From NCBI GenBank assembly GCA_947166355.1, contig CAMVDX010000001.1, positions 433,051 through 497,050 on the forward strand: a stretch of 64,000 nt of DNA. Direction: 5' to 3'. This DNA comes from an uncultured Treponema sp. GTDB taxonomy: Bacteria > Spirochaetota > Spirochaetia > Treponematales > Treponemataceae. Shown here piece after piece: positions 52,170 through 59,803 of this stretch. The stretch's first letter is position 1; the number at the start of each line of letters is the position of its first letter. A program made the translations under genes and the position numbers. Under the pieces are notes generated by a model. The model made no database searches and was not told the DNA's origin. It worked only from the letters and a program-made list of their open reading frames with translations.

Positions 52170-53138
52170 ATGAAAAAAGTTCATATCCTTATCATTTTAT
52201 CAATTCTTATGGTTTGCTCTCTCTTTGCGGGAAGCAAAAAATCAAAAAAAGCTGATGCAGCTCGTCTTAATGAAGTAATCGTTTACACTTACGATTCTTT
52301 CTGCGGTGAATGGGGAAGTGGTCCTGAAATTGCCCGCCTGTTCGAAGAAAAAACAGGAATCAAAGTAACCTTCATTGACTGTGGTGACGGCGTTCAGATT
52401 CTTTCTAAGGCTCAGCTCGAAAAGAAAGATCCTTATGCAGATGTTTTGTTAGGCCTTGATAACAATCTTACAGAAAAGGCTGCAAAGAGCGGAGTATTCG
52501 AAAGCTTTAAGCCTGCGAATGCTGCTGTTCTCGGCGAGGGACTTGAAGAAGAACTCGGCGGCAAGTGGCTTATGACTCCTTATGATTACAGTCCTTTTGC
52601 AATCATCTGGAATTCTCTTTCTGACGTACCGGCTCCGACCTGTCTCGAAGACCTTACAAAAGACATTTACAAAAAGAAGCTGATTCTTATGGATGCCCGC
52701 ACAAGTACTCCTGGCCTTGGTTTTGAAACCTGGGTTAATAAGGTTTACGGTAAAAAGGCCGCTGATTATATGAAGCGCCTTACTCCTTCTGTTTTGACTA
52801 TGGCTCCAGGCTGGAGTGTAGGTTACGGAATGTTTACAGACGGCGAGGCTCCTCTTGTAATCAGCTATACAACAAGTCCTGCTTATCATATTGAATATGG
52901 CGAGGGCGATCAGTTTAAGGCTTTGACTTTTACAGACGGACACGTTATGCAGGTTGAAGGTGCCGGCCTTGTAAAGGGTGCTAAGAATCCTGATGGAGCT
53001 AAGAAATTTATTGAATTCCTCATCAGCGAAGAAGCTCAGAAAGTAATTCCTACAACTCAGTGGATGTATCCTTCAAATAAAAACGTAAAAATGCCGGCTT
53101 GCTATGATACAATTGAGATGCCGGAGATTATTAAATAA
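52170..53138 (+). CDS. thiB: Thiamine/TPP-binding protein of the ThiBPQ importer
   Basis: Periplasmic ligand-binding protein of 322 aa. A signal peptide (MKKVHILIILSILMVCSLFA) precedes the mature start GSKKSKKADAARLNEVIVYT. Family motifs are VYTYDSFCGEWGSGPEIARL, VTFIDCGDGVQILSKAQLEK and ADVLLGLDNNL, the thiamine-binding signature, with WMYPSNKNVKMP near the end. It is the first gene after a TPP riboswitch and is followed by the permease and ATPase genes, with a REP pair in between. Confidence 0.96.
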   Translation: MKKVHILIILSILMVCSLFAGSKKSKKADAARLNEVIVYTYDSFCGEWGSGPEIARLFEEKTGIKVTFIDCGDGVQILSKAQLEKKDPYADVLLGLDNNLTEKAAKSGVFESFKPANAAVLGEGLEEELGGKWLMTPYDYSPFAIIWNSLSDVPAPTCLEDLTKDIYKKKLILMDARTSTPGLGFETWVNKVYGKKAADYMKRLTPSVLTMAPGWSVGYGMFTDGEAPLVISYTTSPAYHIEYGEGDQFKALTFTDGHVMQVEGAGLVKGAKNPDGAKKFIEFLISEEAQKVIPTTQWMYPSNKNVKMPACYDTIEMPEIIK

Positions 53139-53149
53139 GTGTAAAATGC

Positions 53150-53237
53150 GGTGGTTGAGTAGGCCGTAGGCCGTATCGAAACCACTGAATGAGTTCTGAG
53201 GTTTTTTCGATACGACACTTCGTGTCACTCAACCACC
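53150..53237. repeat. REP-like element pair E inside thiBPQ
   Basis: GGTGGTTGAGTAGGCCGTAG...ATCGAAACCACT then a degenerate facing unit ending CACTCAACCACC. It separates thiB from thiP and removes any ordinary ribosome site near thiP. Such hairpins can lower expression of downstream genes relative to thiB. Confidence 0.78.
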
Positions 53238-53250
53238 AAAGACGCCGTTT

Positions 53251-54636
53251 ATGCTCAAGATATATTTTTACACCCTTGAAATTGCTTTGTTCTCAACCCT
53301 GGTGTCGGTGCTGGTAGGCATGCCTATGGCTTATTTTACCGCCCGCCGACGCTTTTCCGGCCGCCGTCTTCTGCTCTCACTATCTGCGGTGCCTCTTTGT
53401 GTTCCACCCCTTATTGTTGCACTCGGTTATGTAAGCTTTTGGGGAATGAATGGCAGTGTGAACCGCCTGCTGGGAACAGACTTTTCATTTCTCTATAGCA
53501 GCGTGGGTATTGTAATTGCCCAGGGTTTTTACAATGTTCCTATGGTAATTGGAATTGTAAGTGATGCCTGGGAAAGACTTCCCCGTGAGCAGGAAAATGC
53601 CGCAAGGCTGCTGGGTGCGGGAGAGGCAAGAGTTCTTCGGACCGTTACTCTGCGTCAGCTTTCGGGCGCAATCGGTGCGGCATGTATTCCGGTTTTTCTA
53701 TTCTGTTATTTCAGCTTTATGATTGTTCTGCTTTTTTCACCTGTCGGCCGTTCTACGCTTGAGGTTGAAATATATCATTCGGTAAGAACAACTCTCGATA
53801 TTGGGGCTGGCGCAAAGCTTGCAATTCTTGAAACAGTTACTGCATTTGCTGTAACTCTTGTATACAGTTTTTTTGCACGAAAAAGTCAGACAACTTCAAG
53901 CGGAGTTCTGTATGCTCCAGTACAGAGAAAGAGGATTGGTGGAGACTCAGTTGTTTTTATTCCGCTGCTTTTTTTAATTGTTATCTTTTTAATTTGTCCC
54001 CTTGGCTCTGTTTTTGTAAGCGGCGCGGGAGAGCTCGGAAAACTGTTTAAGGCTGCGTCGTTCTGGAAAGCGGCGGCAAATTCGCTGTGGTGTGGAATTG
54101 CGACTGGAGCTGCCTGTACTTTGATGGGGTTTGCTTATTCTGTTATGGTAAAGCTTTGCCGCCGCCAGAACTCGGTGATTTTACAAACACTTCCGATTCT
54201 TCCGATGGCAATTTCTTCAGTTGTAATTTCCTGGTGTGCAACGTTGATTTTCAGACAGGGAACTCCGGCTCTGCTTGTAGCGTTACAGACAGCACTTTAC
54301 TGGCCAATCGCTTACCGCCAGATTCAAAACGGAATTAACAGAATTGATTATGAGACAGATGCTGCGGCCCGCCTTTTGTCACGAGGATGGTTTGACAGCG
54401 TACTTCGTATTTATCTTCCAGCCTGCCGCACGGTTTTGATTTCTGCCTTTGCATATTGCTTTGCGGTTAGTCTTGGAGATGCGACAATGCCCCTCGTGCT
54501 TTCAATAAGAAATTTTGATACACTTGCACTGTACACTTATAAGCTTGCCGGTGCATATCGCTTTAATCAGGCTTGTGCCTGCGGCGGTGTTGTAGCTGCC
54601 CTGAGTATGATTGTTTTTGGACTTGGAAAAAAATGA
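53251..54636 (+). CDS. thiP: Thiamine ABC transporter permease
   Basis: Fused double permease of 461 aa with about 12 membrane helices. The two permease cytoplasmic loops are ENAARLLGAGEARVLRTVTL (first half) and TDAAARLLSRGWFDSVLRIY (second half), the EAA-type loops that contact ThiQ. ThiP of enterobacteria is about 535 aa; here the first helix begins at residue 4 (MLKIYFYTLEIALFSTLVS), so the usual N-terminal section is missing. The REP pair ends 13 nt before the ATG and no ribosome site is present, so the true start or mode of initiation is uncertain. Stop overlaps thiQ start (ATGA). Confidence 0.92.
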   Translation: MLKIYFYTLEIALFSTLVSVLVGMPMAYFTARRRFSGRRLLLSLSAVPLCVPPLIVALGYVSFWGMNGSVNRLLGTDFSFLYSSVGIVIAQGFYNVPMVIGIVSDAWERLPREQENAARLLGAGEARVLRTVTLRQLSGAIGAACIPVFLFCYFSFMIVLLFSPVGRSTLEVEIYHSVRTTLDIGAGAKLAILETVTAFAVTLVYSFFARKSQTTSSGVLYAPVQRKRIGGDSVVFIPLLFLIVIFLICPLGSVFVSGAGELGKLFKAASFWKAAANSLWCGIATGAACTLMGFAYSVMVKLCRRQNSVILQTLPILPMAISSVVISWCATLIFRQGTPALLVALQTALYWPIAYRQIQNGINRIDYETDAAARLLSRGWFDSVLRIYLPACRTVLISAFAYCFAVSLGDATMPLVLSIRNFDTLALYTYKLAGAYRFNQACACGGVVAALSMIVFGLGKK

Positions 54637-55271
54637 GTTATTTCAGTGTAAAAAATATCCATAAAACATGGGAAACTGTTACCGTAGATTTTTCTTACGA
54701 ATGCGAAAAGGGGACAATGACTTGTCTGCTTGGCCCAAGTGGCTGCGGAAAATCTACCGTGCTCAATATAATCAGCGGGCTTGAAAAAAATGACCCGGAT
54801 TATCATAACAAGTTAGAAATAGAACTCGATGGTCAGCGAATAGAAAAGTTGCCGCCACGCCTGCGTGGAGTAGGAATGGTCTTCCAGAGCGGTGCTTTGT
54901 TTAATCATATGAACGTAGTAAACAATGTTGCCTACGGTCTCATTTCAAAAGGTATGAAAAAGAAAGAAGCCCTTGCCCGAGCATCTGCCTTTCTTCCTGA
55001 ATTTGGTCTCGAAGGCTTTGACCGTCGTATGCCCCAGACTCTCAGCGGAGGAGAGCGCCAGAGAGTGGCACTCGCACGCACCCTTATCACTCAGCCAAAA
55101 CTCGTTCTTTTAGATGAGCCTCTTTCCGCCCTTGATGCAGATCTGCGACAGCGCCTTGCCCTGCAAATTCGAGAATGGCAGAAGACCATGGGCTTTACCG
55201 CCATTATGGTAACTCATGATGTCGCTGAGGCCGAAACTGTTGCCGACAAGATTGTAAGATTTTCAAAATAA
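54633..55271 (+). CDS. thiQ: Thiamine ABC transporter ATPase
   Basis: ATP-hydrolysing subunit of the thiamine importer, 212 aa from ATG 54633, translationally coupled to thiP by an ATGA overlap; the longer upstream frame is inside thiP. Walker A GPSGCGKST (residues 34-42), Q-loop VGMVFQSGALFNHMNVVNNV, signature LSGGERQRVALARTL, Walker B LVLLDEPLSALDADLRQRL, switch His in MVTHDVAEAETVADKI. Size is typical for ThiQ. Confidence 0.95.
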   Translation: MSYFSVKNIHKTWETVTVDFSYECEKGTMTCLLGPSGCGKSTVLNIISGLEKNDPDYHNKLEIELDGQRIEKLPPRLRGVGMVFQSGALFNHMNVVNNVAYGLISKGMKKKEALARASAFLPEFGLEGFDRRMPQTLSGGERQRVALARTLITQPKLVLLDEPLSALDADLRQRLALQIREWQKTMGFTAIMVTHDVAEAETVADKIVRFSK

Positions 55272-55309
55272 TGCTGGGTTTGTAGAATAAGAAACTTTCG
55301 GGTGGAAAA

Positions 55310-56074
55310 TTAGTTTTTCATATACCAGTATGAGTATAATTTTTTAAAGCCTAAACTTTTATAAAGATTTACTGCAACAGTATTAGTCTGGACTACCTGA
55401 AGATATGAATGATCAGCGCCAGCTTCATATGCTTTTTTCAGAATTGCTCTGCATACTTTCTTTCCAAGTCCATGCCCTCGTAGTTCAGATGAAACTACAA
55501 CATTTTGAAGCAGCATATATCCATTTTCGATGGCGGCAGAAGAGCAGGCAGAAGGCTTTCCTTCATACATAAGAGTACAGTAAATAGTATTAACCAGGAC
55601 TTTAGAAAGCATTCGTGTGTAAACATCCTGGTCGTGAGCATCATTTATTTCGTGAATCTTAAAGAAAATTGGAAGCCATTCTTCTGGGGTTGTAGAAAAG
55701 ACGTATTCTATTTTAGAGTCATTATCCAGCGAGCTATTGTTATTGTCCGGCTTGACCGGACAATCTGAGTCGCACACCATCAAATCTGTAGTGGTAACAA
55801 TTTTGTAGCCGCGCTTTGCAAGAAAGTCATTAAGTTCAGTATCCAGTTCTGTTAGTTTGAACTGACAGGGTAATCCCTGCTGTTTGTACATCTGTTCGCA
55901 GAATGTTACCTTGTCAGCAAATGGCATTGAAGAAGGGTAGAATACACTTACCGAGTTCGCACGGGCTGTATAGCCCTCTGAAAATTTCAGAAGCCAGCCA
56001 TCATAAAGAAAGGTGTTCAAGGCAACATGTCCGTTCAGACACATTTCTTCGTATTTCTGAATCTGTTCTTTCAT
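55310..56074 (-). CDS. GNAT family N-acetyltransferase with an in-frame palindromic insertion
   Basis: Acetyl-CoA-dependent acetyltransferase of 254 aa. ATG 56074 is preferred because GAGG lies 5 nt upstream; ATG 56089 is the alternative. The C-terminal GNAT core has LLQNVVVSSELRGHGLGKKV (acetyl-CoA loop RGHGLG) and YLQVVQTNTVAVNLYKSLGF followed by KKLYSYWYMKN. An N-terminal region of about 125 residues (LYDGWLLKFSEGYTARANSV) is seen in GNATs of the YesJ/YncA-like two-domain type. Residues 101-113 (CDSDCPVKPDNNN) are encoded by an R3 palindrome at 55742-55765, lying in the linker between domains. Substrate unknown. Confidence 0.85.
   Translation of the reverse strand: MKEQIQKYEEMCLNGHVALNTFLYDGWLLKFSEGYTARANSVSVFYPSSMPFADKVTFCEQMYKQQGLPCQFKLTELDTELNDFLAKRGYKIVTTTDLMVCDSDCPVKPDNNNSSLDNDSKIEYVFSTTPEEWLPIFFKIHEINDAHDQDVYTRMLSKVLVNTIYCTLMYEGKPSACSSAAIENGYMLLQNVVVSSELRGHGLGKKVCRAILKKAYEAGADHSYLQVVQTNTVAVNLYKSLGFKKLYSYWYMKN
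55742..55765. repeat. R3 palindrome inside the GNAT coding region
   Basis: ATTGTCCGGCTTGACCGG followed by ACAATC, the same palindrome as the intergenic copy at 17581, read in frame within the acetyltransferase. Confidence 0.8.
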
Positions 56075-56110
56075 GTCAGCCTCAAACATTTTGACCTTCT
56101 TTTTTTACTT

Positions 56111-56225
56111 TGTCATTGCGCGGAGCACAGCGAAAAACGTCATTGCGAGGAGCGCGGCGAAAAACGTAATTGCACGGAGCGCAGCGAAAAACGTCATTGC
56201 GAGGAGCGTAGCGACGAAGCAATCT
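56111..56225. repeat. R1-derived 27-bp tandem array
   Basis: Units starting (T/C)GT(C/A)ATTG at 56111, 56138, 56165 and 56192, exactly 27 bp apart, each with GGAGC(A/G)C(A/G)GCGAAAAA or a variant; the last merges into a full R1 end GCGACGAAGCAATC. It lies upstream of the GNAT gene and may hold or separate its promoter. Confidence 0.82.
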
Positions 56226-56244
56226 ATTAATAAATCATTGTTCT

Positions 56245-56395
56245 ACGTAAAATTGCTTACGCAATTTTACTAACGAGTTTGCTGCGCAAACTCGCACTAA
56301 TAAATCATTGTTCCAATACCTGTCGTAAAATTGCTCACGCAATTTTACTAACGAGTTTGCTTCGCAAACTCGCACTAATATATCATAGTTCCGAT
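56245..56395. repeat. 78-bp direct repeat covering the 3' end of argB
   Basis: Two consecutive copies of a segment composed of two palindromes (TAAAATTGCTTACGCAATTT with A, and CGAGTTTGCTGCGCAAACTC) and a copy of the argB C-terminal codons. The extra copy still encodes GIGTMIY-stop; a third fragment is at 56226-56246. This indicates tandem duplication of the gene end. Confidence 0.75.
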
Positions 56396-57241
56396 ACCCC
56401 TGTCAGAGAACATCTCAATTAATAATGAGTGAGGGACGCGGCCGTCAATAATATGGGTGCGAGGAACTCCGCCTTTAAGTGCGATTTCGCAGCATTCGAT
56501 TTTTGGAATCATACCGCCGCCAATTACTCCGGTAGCCTTGAGAGAACCGATTGCAGTGCGCTCAATTCTCTTGATGAGAGTGCTAGGATCATCAACATTG
56601 CGAAGAATTCCTGCAACATTTGTAAGCTGAACAAATTTTTCTGCATGCAATGCAACTGCGATTTTTGCAGCAGCAGTATCAGCATTGATATTGTAGCGGG
56701 CGTAATCATCCTGCTCGCCAAGAGCAACTGTAGAAACAACTGGAATAAAGCCTTCGTCTAAGAGTGAAGTAAGAATCTCGGGATGAACCTCAGTTACTTC
56801 ACCAACAAAGCCGAGGTCTTTTTCAGTTTTCACTGCACGCAATAGTCCAGAGTCTACTCCAGACAAGCCTACAGCGCGGCCACCCTTCTGCAAAAGAATT
56901 CCAACAATGTCCTTGTTCAGCTTACCTGTCAAAACCATCTGAACAATTTCCATAGTTTCGGCATCTGTATAGCGAAGACCGTCAATGAATTTGCTTTCTT
57001 TACCGACTCGCTCCAGCATGTGATTGATTTCCGGGCCGCCGCCATGCACAAGCACAACCCTGATTCCGATTGTGCTCAAAAGCACGATGTCTTCCATTAC
57101 GGCCTGCTTGAGTTCTTCGTTAAGCATTGCGTTTCCGCCGTATTTTACAACGACAACTTTTCCGCACCACTGCTTAAAATATGGAAGTGCCTGAACAAGA
57201 ACTTCAGACCACTGTTCTGTTGTTAATTCTTCGTTATTCAT
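56375..57241 (-). CDS. argB: Acetylglutamate kinase
   Basis: Phosphorylates N-acetylglutamate, the second step of arginine synthesis. 288 aa from ATG 57241, with GGGAG upstream; an in-frame ATG at 57286 overlaps the end of argJ and lacks a ribosome site. Motifs: GKVVVVKYGGNAMLNEELKQ (phosphate-binding), VLVHGGGPEINHMLERVGKE, FVGEVTEVHPEILTSLLDEG, NINADTAAAKIAVALHAEKF and a GTMIY end. It lies directly downstream of argJ in an operon; argC is found 3 kb away in the same orientation. Confidence 0.96.
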   Translation of the reverse strand: MNNEELTTEQWSEVLVQALPYFKQWCGKVVVVKYGGNAMLNEELKQAVMEDIVLLSTIGIRVVLVHGGGPEINHMLERVGKESKFIDGLRYTDAETMEIVQMVLTGKLNKDIVGILLQKGGRAVGLSGVDSGLLRAVKTEKDLGFVGEVTEVHPEILTSLLDEGFIPVVSTVALGEQDDYARYNINADTAAAKIAVALHAEKFVQLTNVAGILRNVDDPSTLIKRIERTAIGSLKATGVIGGGMIPKIECCEIALKGGVPRTHIIDGRVPHSLLIEMFSDRGIGTMIY

Positions 57242-57266
57242 AATTCCCAATTCTCCCTGTCGCCTC

Positions 57267-58547
57267 TTAGGTGCGGTAGTCTCCATTAATCTTTACATAA
57301 TCATAAGTGAGGTCGCAGCCCCAGGCTGTTCCTTCTGCCGAACCGTCACCGCACTGTACGAGAATCTCGACTGCTTCCTGGCTCATAATCTGCTTAGCGA
57401 GGTCTTCATCGAATTCCAGAGGAACTCCGTCTTTGTAAACCTGAACGCTGTTTTCGCCGTGAACCTCAAAATCATCATAATTATCAAAATAACGCTTAGC
57501 GCCTTTTTTACTTGTAAACCAGATGCTTGTCTTGTCCGGGTCAAACTCAATTCCGCTGTAACCCATAGCGCAGAGGAATCGGCCAAAGTTTGCGTCACTT
57601 CCAAACATAGCAGCCTTTACGAGGCTTGAGCAGATAATTTCCTTAGCAAGACCGCGTGCCGCTTCAACCGACTTAGCTCCGCGAACATTGCATTCAACGA
57701 GGCGGGTAGCGCCTTCGCCGTCGGCAGCAATTTTGCGCGCCATAACAAGATTCATTTTATTCATAGCTGCGAGGAAGGTGTCGTAGTCTTCTCCAGTGCT
57801 TGTGATTTCTGCGTTACCCGCAAGTCCGTTTGCAAGCACGCAGAGCGAGTCATTGGTAGAAGTATCTCCATCAACTGATACGCAGTTATAGGTTCCAAGA
57901 ATAGACTCGTGAAGCGCCTTACTCAGCATTTCGCTCGAAATTGCACAGTCAGTAGTAATCATAGAAAGCATAGTTCCCATGTTGATGTGAATCATGCCAG
58001 AGCCCTTACACATAGTTCCCATGCGGCAGAGCTTTCCGCCCACGGTGAACTCAACGGCGCATTCCTTGTACTGAGTGTCGGTTGTCATAATTGCGATGCG
58101 GGCTTCTTTGTTGCCGTCGCGCGAAAGCCCCTTTGCGAGGGCAGCCGCATTATTTTCAACCTTAGTAACATCCAGCTGGGCACCGATAACGCCTGTCGAA
58201 TAAACAATAACATCCTCAGGTTTAATTCCAAGCTGACCGGCCGCAGCCTTAGCCATGCGCAGGGCATTTTCAGCACCCTGAGCTCCGGTACAGCAGTTAG
58301 CGTTGCCGGAAATTGCAATGAGAGCCTGGGCGCGGCCATCGGCGAGGTGCTTCTGAGTCAGCTTTACACTTTCAGCCTTTACGCGGTTCTGTGTAAAAAC
58401 GCCCGCTGCATTACAAGGCACTTCCGAAAAAACAAGCGCAGTATCATTCTTAGTTCTGCTCGCCTTAATGTGGCAGAGCATTCCGTTTGCGGTAAACCCC
58501 AGAGGAGCACAAACACCGCCTTCTATAAACTTAATATCATTTTGCAT
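57267..58547 (-). CDS. argJ: Bifunctional ornithine acetyltransferase / N-acetylglutamate synthase
   Basis: Recycles the acetyl group from acetylornithine to glutamate in arginine synthesis. 426 aa. The self-cleavage motif is KGSGMIHINMGTML at about 181-194, with Thr192 as the expected nucleophile and N-terminus of the beta chain; the residue before it is Gly where Ala is usual. It begins KFIEGGVCAPLGFTANGMLC and ends CDLTYDYVKINGDYRT. TTGAAT-18-TATAAA precedes an AAAGGGAAT ribosome region and ATG 58547. argB follows 25 nt downstream. Confidence 0.95.
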   Translation of the reverse strand: MQNDIKFIEGGVCAPLGFTANGMLCHIKASRTKNDTALVFSEVPCNAAGVFTQNRVKAESVKLTQKHLADGRAQALIAISGNANCCTGAQGAENALRMAKAAAGQLGIKPEDVIVYSTGVIGAQLDVTKVENNAAALAKGLSRDGNKEARIAIMTTDTQYKECAVEFTVGGKLCRMGTMCKGSGMIHINMGTMLSMITTDCAISSEMLSKALHESILGTYNCVSVDGDTSTNDSLCVLANGLAGNAEITSTGEDYDTFLAAMNKMNLVMARKIAADGEGATRLVECNVRGAKSVEAARGLAKEIICSSLVKAAMFGSDANFGRFLCAMGYSGIEFDPDKTSIWFTSKKGAKRYFDNYDDFEVHGENSVQVYKDGVPLEFDEDLAKQIMSQEAVEILVQCGDGSAEGTAWGCDLTYDYVKINGDYRT

Positions 58548-58675
58548 AAATATACATTCCCTTTGTATATTTATACCATACTTTATAAGGAAGATTCAAG
58601 CAAAAAAAATGTAGTGCAAACAAATTGTTGGAGCCATGAAAAAAGGCTGCCATTTCGAGGCGCATAAATAGACTT

Positions 58676-58870
58676 GTCATTGCGAGGTGTAGAGCGACGA
58701 AGCAATCTATTTTTCTGGGCGTGCCGGCAGCAAGCTGCCGTCGGGCTTTGCGGGGCTCCGGCTTACGCCTGCGAACACGCCTGCGGCGTGTTTTCGCTTC
58801 GCTCACCCCTACAATCCCTCACGCGCGCTCCATCCAGTCGCTTATCCGGGCTCGCAGGCGGGCCATTCAA
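58676..58870. repeat. R1 unit and GC-rich repeat block
   Basis: GTCATTGCGAGGTGTAGAGC then GACGAAGCAATC (R1), followed by a GC-rich stretch with small palindromes (GGCAGCAAGCTGCC; CACGCCTGCGGCGTG). It fills the 337-bp gap 58548-58884 between argJ and the XRE gene. No gene; codon structure absent. Confidence 0.6.
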
Positions 58871-58884
58871 GGAGAATTATATTC

Positions 58885-59190
58885 TTAAATCTTTGGAAAC
58901 TGATTTTCGATAATTTCTTTCATTGCTGGAAAGAATTTTTCTTCAAAGAATGTATTGTTTTCTTCCCGAGATTTACTTGTATTTCTGAGAAAAAGATCTG
59001 CCGGGTGAATTTCCAAAGCATAAGCGATTTTCAAAATCAATTCAAAAGATGGTGCAGATTTTCCAGACTCAATTCCTCCAATGTTTCCTTTTGAACAATC
59101 ACATACAGCAGCCAATGTAGACTGAGTGTATCCTTTCTTTTCTCTATAATAAATAAGATTTGCTATGAAATCTGATTGATATTTGTTCAT
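58885..59190 (-). CDS. XRE family transcriptional regulator
   Basis: A 101-aa DNA-binding protein. ATG 59190 starts MNKYQSDFIANLIYYREKKG; the helix-turn-helix is YTQSTLAAVCDCSKGNIGGI followed by ESGKSAPSFELILKIAYALE (residues about 20-62). The C-terminal 35 residues are charged (SREENNTFFEEKFFPAMKEI) and may mediate oligomerisation. It diverges from a lipoprotein gene with duplicated operator-like sites in between, so autoregulation and control of that gene are likely. The region is A/T-rich relative to the arginine genes around it, suggesting acquisition. Confidence 0.88.
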   Translation of the reverse strand: MNKYQSDFIANLIYYREKKGYTQSTLAAVCDCSKGNIGGIESGKSAPSFELILKIAYALEIHPADLFLRNTSKSREENNTFFEEKFFPAMKEIIENQFPKI

Positions 59191-59224
59191 ATTGATAAGT
59201 GTAATTGAGTAAAAATGTAAATAG

Positions 59225-59301
59225 GTTTGACAAACTAATCTTTTTAGACGTATACTCAATATAACAAATCATTTTTGTTAAAATGTTTGTCAAATCAATC
59301 T
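59225..59301. promoter_or_regulatory. Duplicated operator-like sites and promoter between XRE and lipoprotein genes
   Basis: GTTTGACAAACTAATCT at 59225 and GTTTGTCAAATCAATCT at 59285 match in 14 of 17 positions, 60 bp apart, each centred on a TTTGnCAAA palindrome. The first overlaps TTGACA (59227-59232), which with an 18-bp spacer and TATACT (59251-59256) forms a plus-strand promoter. The second lies between the predicted start and the ribosome site. Confidence 0.5.
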
Positions 59302-59314
59302 AAAAGGAGTAGAT

Positions 59315-59758
59315 ATGAATAGAAAGAATAGATTTTTTGTAATTACAGTATTACTTTTGATAATGTTGGGACTTTCTGGATGTCAACAACCGACAAATTC
59401 AACTGAATCTTCAGGTGGATACACTCAGGGCAGATTATATTATTTAGAGTTTGGACAAATGTTAAAGAGTGATTATTTAACAGTTGTGTCACCATATTCT
59501 TCCAAAACCGAGTTTACATTTGATGAAATAAAAGCAATACGTAATTCGTTAAGAAGTTGCAATTTGATAGATTTTCAAAGTAATGCAAATGTAGCTCGCA
59601 ATGATTTACATGATTTTTTTACATCTCATGGTTTTACCCCTTCTGAAACAGATGAGTTATTTGCTTCTCTGGATGAAAGAGGAAATATAATTGGCGCCTT
59701 CAATATTAGAAATAATACAAACCAGATTGTCTATTTATATGTTGAGAAAACAGAATAA
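59315..59758 (+). CDS. Small lipoprotein of unknown function
   Basis: A 147-aa exported protein with lipobox LSGC (Cys23) and a perfect AAGGAGTAGAT ribosome site. The mature part (QQPTNSTESSGGYTQGRLYY) contains FTFDEIKAIRNSLRSCNLID and FFTSHGFTPSETDELFASLD, a helical pattern, ending in a short beta segment. I do not recognise the family. It is paired with the divergent XRE gene and looks A/T-richer than the surrounding chromosome. Confidence 0.8.
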   Translation: MNRKNRFFVITVLLLIMLGLSGCQQPTNSTESSGGYTQGRLYYLEFGQMLKSDYLTVVSPYSSKTEFTFDEIKAIRNSLRSCNLIDFQSNANVARNDLHDFFTSHGFTPSETDELFASLDERGNIIGAFNIRNNTNQIVYLYVEKTE

Positions 59759-59803
59759 TGAGAAATAAAAAACTGTATTTTAGATATGCCTGATTAACGG
59801 GGG

